A model generated the notes under the pieces. The model ran no database searches. It worked only from the letters and a program-made list of their open reading frames with translations, and was not told the DNA's origin. Positions 59,205 to 64,000 of a stretch of DNA of 64,000 bases are shown here, one piece after another. Source of the stretch: JAIBJN01 sp963838795 (GTDB lineage Bacteria; Actinomycetota; Thermoleophilia; Gaiellales; Gaiellaceae). Location: the NCBI GenBank assembly GCA_963838795.1, contig CAWISL010000011.1:248001-312000 (forward strand). Direction: 5' to 3'. Position 1 is the stretch's first letter; the number at the start of each line of letters is the position of its first letter. The position numbers and the translations under genes were made by a program.

Positions 59205-60314
59205 GTGCGTACCCAGGCCGCTCTCTACGAGGAGATCGACCTCGAGCTCTCGTGGTCCGAGGCGGAGCTCCCCGAGCGTGAGCGGACCAAGCACGTCCAC
59301 CGGCTCCATCCCTATCTGGGCAAGTACGTGCCCCAGCTCGTCGAAGTCTTCCTGGGCCGCTACGCCCGCCCGGGCGGGCTGGTGTGGGATCCCTTCGCCG
59401 GCTCGGGAACGACCCTCGTCGAGGCAAACGCCTTCGGTGCCTCCGCGGCCGGCTGCGACATCTCGGCGTTCAACTGCCTTCTGATGCGCGTGAAGACCGC
59501 CGTGTACCAGCGGGAGGCGCTGCTCGCGGACGCGGAGCGGCTCGTGGACGCTGAAACGCAAGCTCCGACTCCGGGCGAGCTGACGCCGTACCTGCGGAGC
59601 TGGTTTGCGCCGCGCGCGCTCGCCGAGCTGTGTGCGTTTCGCGCGCGGATCGAAGGGACCGCCTACCCCGATCTCTGGCGAGTCGTGCTCTCCCGAGCGG
59701 CACGCTCGGCGCGGCAAGCTCGCCACTTCGATCTCGACTTCCCGGCCGAGCCGGCTCGCGGCGAGTACTTCTGCCACAAGCACCGGCGTACCTGCCGGCC
59801 GGTGGAGGAGGCGGACAAGTTCCTGCGCCGCTACGTCCGCGACGCGGTCTCGAGGGTGCTGGCCTTCGACGAGGTGCGGCGCTCGACCGAGGCGACGGTG
59901 CTGCACGGCGACGCCCGCGCTCTCGACCCGCCCGCGCCGGTCGGCCTCGTCGTCACCTCGCCGCCCTACCCGGGGCTGATCGACTACCACGAGCAGCACG
60001 TCTACGCCTTCGAGCTGCTCGGGCTCCCGCGCCGGGACCAGGACGAGATCGGGCGCGGCGTCGCCGGGTACTGCGAGGCCGTCGCCGAGATCCTCGACCG
60101 CGCCCGCCGCGCCCTCGCTCCCGGCGGAAGGGTCGTGGTCGTCGTCAACGACCGCCGCGGGCTCTACGAGGGCATCCTCGGCGCCGCCGGGCTCCGGCTC
60201 GAGGAACGCAGCGCCCGCCACGTCAACCGACGGACGGGAAGGCGGAACGGGGAGTACTTCGAGGACGTGCTCGTGGCCGTACGGAGCCGGCGTCGCGTCA
60301 GGCCTCGGGCCTGA
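59205..60314 (+). CDS. Orphan amino-group DNA methyltransferase (N4-cytosine/N6-adenine type)
   Basis: SAM-dependent DNA methyltransferase of 369 residues. SAM motif I WDPFAGSGTTLVEA is at 61-74 and the catalytic motif IV TSPPYPG at 251-257, so the order is I then IV. Between them lies a 150-residue recognition region with a compact Cys/His group CHKHRRTC (190-197), possibly a zinc site. No restriction gene is adjacent, so it is solitary. GTG start with AGGGGA upstream. SPPY favours N4-cytosine, but N6-adenine is possible. Confidence 0.83.
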   Translation: MRTQAALYEEIDLELSWSEAELPERERTKHVHRLHPYLGKYVPQLVEVFLGRYARPGGLVWDPFAGSGTTLVEANAFGASAAGCDISAFNCLLMRVKTAVYQREALLADAERLVDAETQAPTPGELTPYLRSWFAPRALAELCAFRARIEGTAYPDLWRVVLSRAARSARQARHFDLDFPAEPARGEYFCHKHRRTCRPVEEADKFLRRYVRDAVSRVLAFDEVRRSTEATVLHGDARALDPPAPVGLVVTSPPYPGLIDYHEQHVYAFELLGLPRRDQDEIGRGVAGYCEAVAEILDRARRALAPGGRVVVVVNDRRGLYEGILGAAGLRLEERSARHVNRRTGRRNGEYFEDVLVAVRSRRRVRPRA

Positions 60315-60522
60315 CCGCTTCCGCGCGCCGCCCGAGCTCCTCGATCTTCCCCTCCGCCGCGTCGAGCTTCGCGAGGCAGAGGCGGTGGAGCTCCTCGCCG
60401 CGCTCCCAGAGGCGTACCGCTTCCTCGAGGTCGGCCCTGCCGCTCTCGAGCTCGGCAACGATGCGCTCTAGCTCGGCGCGCGCTTGCTCGAACGACGGCT
60501 CGGCGTCCTGAACCCGTGTCAA
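60298..60522 (-). CDS. xseB: Exodeoxyribonuclease VII small subunit
   Basis: 74 residues, the typical size, helical with the family core FEQARAELERIVAELESGRADLEEAVRLWERGEELHRLC. Works with XseA in single-strand DNA degradation. The start is TTG 60520-60522, which lies in the 3' arm of repeat C, so the repeat supplies both the junction and the start codon. Overlaps the end of the convergent methyltransferase gene. Confidence 0.9.
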   Translation of the reverse strand: MTRVQDAEPSFEQARAELERIVAELESGRADLEEAVRLWERGEELHRLCLAKLDAAEGKIEELGRRAEAVRPEA

Positions 60523-60674
60523 AACGAAGCCCTGAGCCGCCGGGCCGCGCTGGACGGCGCGATGCGGCGTCCTCGGTTGCGCCCGTAGCCTCCGGCTACG
60601 AGCGCGCCCTGCGTCCTTGCCTCGCACTCGCCCAGCGCACCCCGGCGACGAGGCGTCATTTCGACACGGGTTCT
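60509..60674 (-). repeat. 166-bp structured intercistronic repeat, copy C
   Basis: Fills the xseA-xseB junction, sense orientation as the genes, beginning 2 bases after the xseA stop. Terminal arms GAACCCGTGTC / GACACGGGTTC are perfect for 11 pairs, with G-C where copies A and B have T-T and T-A. Internal 46-codon frame 60659 to 60519 ends in TTGA at the xseB start. Closest to copy A in sequence. Confidence 0.9.
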
Positions 60675-60676
60675 GC

Positions 60677-61831
60677 TCACTCTCGCGACTCCTCCACGCG
60701 TGCGGCGAGACCGCCCCGGGCGAGCTCCACGTCGATTCGCGTCCCCGGCGTCGTCGCGCTCGCGGAGCGGACGATCCCGCCGTCCGTCCTGACGATGGCG
60801 TAGCCGCGCTCCAGCGTCGCGCGCGGCGAGAGCGCCCGGAGCCTGCCGGCGAGCGCGTCGAGCCGCGCCCGCTTGCGCTCGAGGAGGAGAGCGGGCGCGC
60901 GGGTGAGGCGCTGCGCGTCCGTCGCCAGCGAGTTGCGGCCGCGCTCGAGGATTCGACGCGTGTCGCGCCCCAGCGCGGTCCGGAGACGGTCGAGGTCGCG
61001 CCGGAGCTCGCTCTCGTCGGGGACGACGAGCCGCGCGGCGGCGGTGGGGGTCGATGCCCGGGCGTCGGCGGCGAGGTCGCAGAGCGGCGAGTCCTGCTCG
61101 TGCCCGACCGCCGAGACCACCGGCACGGGACAGGCGGCGACAGCCCGTACGACCCGCTCGTCGCTGAAGGGGAGAAGGTCCTCGAAGCTGCCGCCGCCTC
61201 GGGCGAGCACGAGGACGTCGATCCCGGGCTGGCGGGACAGCTCGTCGATCGTGGAGACGATCGCCCCCGGCGCCTTCGCTCCCTGGACGAGCGTCTCCGC
61301 GACCAGGACGCGGGCGGCGGGGAAGCGAGCGGACACGGCGGTGAGGAAGTCGCGCTTCGCCGCCGCTTCGTTCCCTGTCAGCAGCCCGATCCGACGGGGA
61401 AGGACGGGGAGGCCCCGCTTGCGCTCGACGGCGAAGAGCCCCTCGGTCGCGAGTGCCTTCTTCAGGCGCTCGATGCGGGCGAGCGCGGCACCCAGCCCGA
61501 GCGGCTCCAGCGAGAGCGCGCGCAGCTGGAAGACGCCGCGAGCCTCGTAGAGCTCCGGTCGCCCGTAGACGTGAACCTTGTCTCCGTCGGCGAGGTCGAG
61601 CCGCAGGGCGTCGAAGGTCGTCCTCGGCATCGAGACCGGGAGGCACGATCCGTCCTCGAGGTCCTTCAGCGTGAGAAAGACGCTCTGCCAGCCGCTCTGG
61701 CGTCGCAGCTCGGTGACCTCGCCCTCGACCCAGATCGTCGGCAGACGGGCGAGCCAGGAACCGATCCCGCGGTTGAACGCGGAGACGGAGTAGACCTTCC
61801 GGTCGCCGTGGAGGGTCGCCTCGACCTTCAC
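60677..61831 (-). CDS. xseA: Exodeoxyribonuclease VII large subunit
   Basis: 384 residues, a little short for XseA (400-450). N-terminal OB-fold: VYSVSAFNRGIGSWLARLPTIWVEGEVTEL. Catalytic core: RIGLLTGNEAAAKRDFL, the ARGGGSFEDLLPFSDERVVRAV block and VSAVGHEQDSPLCDLAADARASTPTAAA. The C-terminal coiled coil and GYAIV strand follow. ATG 61829-61831. It has a repeat copy on each side (D upstream, C downstream). Confidence 0.93.
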   Translation of the reverse strand: MKVEATLHGDRKVYSVSAFNRGIGSWLARLPTIWVEGEVTELRRQSGWQSVFLTLKDLEDGSCLPVSMPRTTFDALRLDLADGDKVHVYGRPELYEARGVFQLRALSLEPLGLGAALARIERLKKALATEGLFAVERKRGLPVLPRRIGLLTGNEAAAKRDFLTAVSARFPAARVLVAETLVQGAKAPGAIVSTIDELSRQPGIDVLVLARGGGSFEDLLPFSDERVVRAVAACPVPVVSAVGHEQDSPLCDLAADARASTPTAAARLVVPDESELRRDLDRLRTALGRDTRRILERGRNSLATDAQRLTRAPALLLERKRARLDALAGRLRALSPRATLERGYAIVRTDGGIVRSASATTPGTRIDVELARGGLAARVEESRE

Positions 61832-61856
61832 GGGCCCGACTGTAGCTCACGGTCTT

Positions 61857-62021
61857 AGAACCCGAACCAGAACGAAGCCTTGAGCCGTCCGACGCCCTGG
61901 GCGGCGCGCTGCGGCGTCCTCGGTTGCGCCCGTAGCCTCCAGCTACGAGCGCGCCCTGCGTTCTTGCATCGCACTCACCCAGGACGCCGCGCCGACGAAG
62001 CGTCATTCTGGTTCGGGCTCT
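61857..62021 (-). repeat. 165-bp structured intercistronic repeat, copy D (most diverged)
   Basis: Lies between a conserved unknown gene, whose TAA stop shares a base with the repeat, and xseA. The terminal stem changed sequence but stays paired: CCCGAACCAGAA / TTCTGGTTCGGG, 12 perfect pairs. One base shorter than the others, so the internal frame present in A-C is shifted, and TTGA is lost. Here the next gene starts with its own ATG 25 bases beyond the repeat. Confidence 0.88.
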
Positions 62022-63169
62022 TACAGGCGCCCCGTGACCGGGAGCCCGGCCGCCAGCTGCCGCTGCTGCTCGGCGGTGAAGGGCGGTCCCTGGATCGGCC
62101 GGTGGAGCTGCCGCGAGCGGAACAGGTCGATGATGTAGCGCATCCGGTCGGCGAGCAGCGTCCAGTTCGCCGCCGCGCTGCCAACCTGATCAAGCCCGAG
62201 GGCGTGGTGCTTCTCCAGGAACCCGAGAGCCTCCGGATCGTCGACGGGGTCGAGCAGCCGCGGATAGAGAGGAGCGCCCGCCGGCGCCCGCAGGGTCCTT
62301 CCCAGCATCAGGGTCTCGCCAGGGAGGCGGAGGGTCATCAGCTCCCGCGTGCAGAGCTCCTGCCAATGGCGCTTCGCCTCGTTGGCCGCCCCGAGCACCG
62401 CGACTCGCAGGACGCCCTTCGAAAGCAGGCGCGTGCCCCGCGGGAGGCAGGCGGCGACGTCGTCCACCGTGTCGAAGAGCGCGAGGCGGATGGGAGCGTC
62501 GATCGAGCCGGCGATGTACGGCTGCAGTCGGATCTGTTCGTGGAGCCCGATGCGGGCGTTCGCGAGCAGCATCAGCTCCGCTCGGCGGTGCGGCTCCTCG
62601 GTCCTGCACGCCGTCGCATAGCCGGTCAGGGCCAGGCGGAGGAGGGTCTGGCCTCCTTGGTCGCTCTCGCCTTCGCTCAGCGTGGCGGCCACCCGCTCGA
62701 TGGCCGCGGCGTCGGCGTCCGCGTCGAGAGCGTCGATCGTGCGCGAGAAGACCGGCCCGAGCTCGCTGAAGACGGCGAGGTTCCCCGCGGTGATGAGCTG
62801 GCCGACTTCGTGCACGATCCGGCGGGCGACCTCGAGGACAGCGTCGTCATGGACCCGCACGTCCGCGCGGGCCCAGGCCAGCGCGCGGTTTGCGCGCGCG
62901 ACGGCGGCCGTCAGGCGCGGTGAGCCGACCAGCACCTCCCGAAAGGCCGCAGGCACCTCCTCGTCGCGGATGAAGCGGCCCGCGGTGCGCGAGGCCCAGG
63001 TGGCGAACGTGCACCAGTTCGCGTTCTCGACGCCCAGGCGCCGAGCGAGCCCTGCCGACAGGTCGTGGTAGCACTGGGTGATCAGGAGGTTGCGGCGGAC
63101 CGGGTCGGCGTCGAGGGCGGCGATCCAGGCAACGCGGTCGAGCGAGGTAGCCTCGCCGGGCACGCTCAT
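62021..63169 (-). CDS. Conserved hypothetical protein (382 residues)
   Basis: A soluble, mostly helical protein. Distinctive blocks: LLITQCYHDLSAGLARRLGVENANWCTFATWASRTAGRFIRDEE near the N-terminus and a C-terminal QGPPFTAEQQRQLAAGLPVTGRL. I have the impression of similar actinobacterial proteins of unknown function but cannot name a family. No signal peptide. ATG 63167-63169. It is the last gene before repeat D. Confidence 0.72.
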   Translation of the reverse strand: MSVPGEATSLDRVAWIAALDADPVRRNLLITQCYHDLSAGLARRLGVENANWCTFATWASRTAGRFIRDEEVPAAFREVLVGSPRLTAAVARANRALAWARADVRVHDDAVLEVARRIVHEVGQLITAGNLAVFSELGPVFSRTIDALDADADAAAIERVAATLSEGESDQGGQTLLRLALTGYATACRTEEPHRRAELMLLANARIGLHEQIRLQPYIAGSIDAPIRLALFDTVDDVAACLPRGTRLLSKGVLRVAVLGAANEAKRHWQELCTRELMTLRLPGETLMLGRTLRAPAGAPLYPRLLDPVDDPEALGFLEKHHALGLDQVGSAAANWTLLADRMRYIIDLFRSRQLHRPIQGPPFTAEQQRQLAAGLPVTGRL

Positions 63170-63184
63170 GTCAGGGCTCTCCTG

Positions 63185-63391
63185 CTAGAGCAGGATCTCG
63201 GCGGCGGTCTCGGGCGCGCAGCCGCGGCGGCCGACCAGCTCGACGGCGAGGTGGAGGTCGGCGTGGCTCGACGCCAAGCGCTCGGCGAGCGGAAGGGGAT
63301 AGCCGGCTTCCATCAGCACGTGGAGCCGCCAGCTCTCCACCTTGCCGCGCTCGTCCTGGTCCCGTTCGTCGAGAAGCGTCAACTGATCCAT
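63185..63391 (-). CDS. Small conserved hypothetical protein
   Basis: 68 residues: charged start, then VESWRLHVLMEAGYPLPLAERLASSHADLHLAVELVGRRGCAPETAAEILL. The WRLHVLxEAGYP...RGCAPETAAEIL pattern looks like a recurrent actinobacterial small protein of unknown function. ATG with a weak ribosome site. It precedes the 382-residue unknown gene by 15 bases and is likely cotranscribed. Confidence 0.7.
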   Translation of the reverse strand: MDQLTLLDERDQDERGKVESWRLHVLMEAGYPLPLAERLASSHADLHLAVELVGRRGCAPETAAEILL

Positions 63392-63462
63392 CGTCGCATC
63401 GGTTCTCTCTCGTGGAGACGTTTCCTGCGCCGATGAGTTTGTTTCGAACCGGACCAGCCCGT

Positions 63463-63999
63463 CTACTCGCGCTCGACGGTCCGTACGGCCCGCTCGACGT
63501 GGCCGAGCTTGGCCTCCAGCCGGACGTCGACCTCCTCCTCGTAGGCCGCGATCCGGTGCTCGGCGCCCGCGAGCGCCGCGTCGAGCCGCTCGGACACGTG
63601 GCGCAGGCGCTCGGCGGCGATCTCACCCTGTGCCTCGGCCGCCCGGGCGACGTCTCGGAGGCGCCGCTCCATCCGATCGGCGGTCTGGCGCGCGAGCTGG
63701 ACGATTCGATCGGAGACCTCCGACTCGGCCTGGCGGACGAACTGCTCGATCGACTTCTCGAGCTCGCGTGAGAGCCGCTCGGCGGACTTCTCGCGCGACT
63801 CCTTGATCTGGGAGTCGAACCGTCGCTCGGCGTCCTCGGAGAGGCGGGAGACCGCCCGGTCCAGGGCCTTCTCGAGCTGGGCGAGCTGACGCCGCTCCGC
63901 TTCGGCCTGCCCGGCGACGACGCGCGAGCGGGACTCGACCTCCTCGCGGTCGATCTGCTCCCGAATCCCGCGTTCCCGGCTCCGAAGGCGCTCGCTCAT
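63463..63999 (-). CDS. Coiled-coil protein, possibly truncated by the window edge
   Basis: 178 residues within the window, almost entirely charged heptad-like coiled coil (for example EKSAERLSRELEKSIEQFVRQAESEVSDRIVQLARQ). No signal peptide or membrane helix in this part. An ATG lies at 63997-63999, but the frame may continue beyond the window, so the true start is undecided. No named family is assigned. Confidence 0.65.
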   Translation of the reverse strand: MSERLRSRERGIREQIDREEVESRSRVVAGQAEAERRQLAQLEKALDRAVSRLSEDAERRFDSQIKESREKSAERLSRELEKSIEQFVRQAESEVSDRIVQLARQTADRMERRLRDVARAAEAQGEIAAERLRHVSERLDAALAGAEHRIAAYEEEVDVRLEAKLGHVERAVRTVERE

Positions 64000-64000
64000 C

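Noticed and set aside
17020..62021. Repeat as an ordinary MITE or transposon end
   Set aside because: No target-site duplications were seen at any copy, insertion is always at stop/start junctions in one orientation, and stems covary. Mobility is still possible, but a simple MITE does not explain the placement.
1..64000. CRISPR arrays, tRNA and rRNA genes, complete prophage or IS
   Set aside because: No regularly spaced repeats, no cloverleaf-like sequences noticed, no rRNA motifs, and only one decayed transposase. tRNAs could only be excluded with a covariance-model scan.

Overview
The window is high-GC (near 70%), gene-dense DNA from what looks like an uncultured soil or freshwater actinobacterium. 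A member of class Thermoleophilia (Gaiellales or Solirubrobacterales) is the best guess. The basis is the extreme GC, the many GTG/TTG starts, four-base stop/start overlaps in almost every operon, a mostly actinobacterial gene set, and hopanoid genes. The lineage is inference. No rRNA, tRNA, CRISPR array, integrase or intact transposon was seen.

Layout. 1-4,880: branched-chain amino acid operon on the minus strand (leuA, a degenerate leuB-like gene, ilvB, ilvN, ilvC), preceded by an unannotated leader peptide with a Leu/Val/Ile-rich tail and mutually exclusive hairpins. 4,935-15,610: redox and lipid enzymes, including a four-gene overlapping operon (metallophosphoesterase, two iron-sulfur Old Yellow Enzymes, patatin). 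15,690-21,000: putrescine/GABA-type catabolism (glutamylpolyamine synthetase, class I amidotransferase, aldehyde dehydrogenase) with a divergent APC permease. 21,000-30,640: assorted catabolic enzymes, a dimethylglycine-dehydrogenase-like fusion, a decayed IS5-type transposase and a gene fragment. 30,657-39,990: hopanoid operon hpnC-hpnD-hpnE-shc-hpnA-hpnH-hpnG followed by ispH and pheA. 40,000-46,530: acetyltransferase, thioredoxin, deacetylase-fold protein, FMN oxidase, 5'-3' exonuclease and topoisomerase III. 46,675-53,100: primary-type sigma factor and a regulatory island (two one-domain LuxR proteins, a MalT-like LuxR regulator, a frameshifted HD-GYP gene, a 28-residue peptide). 53,155-64,000: adenosine deaminase (frameshifted), aminotransferase, PimA-like glycosyltransferase with a membrane partner, a LEA-like protein, an orphan DNA methyltransferase, xseA/xseB and conserved unknowns.

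The most unusual item is a dispersed 165-166 bp repeat present four times (17,020-17,185; 32,329-32,494; 60,509-60,674; 61,857-62,021). Every copy lies exactly between two co-directional genes and in the same orientation relative to transcription. Each can fold end to end into one long RNA hairpin whose terminal stem changes by compensatory pairs between copies. In three copies the 3' stem contains the TTG start codon of the next gene (aldehyde dehydrogenase, hpnE, xseB). It behaves like a family of structured intercistronic RNA elements.

Three genes that otherwise keep their catalytic motifs carry apparent frameshifts (the 5'-3' exonuclease, the HD-GYP gene, and adenosine deaminase twice). 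Assembly indels are possible and should be ruled out before calling these pseudogenes.
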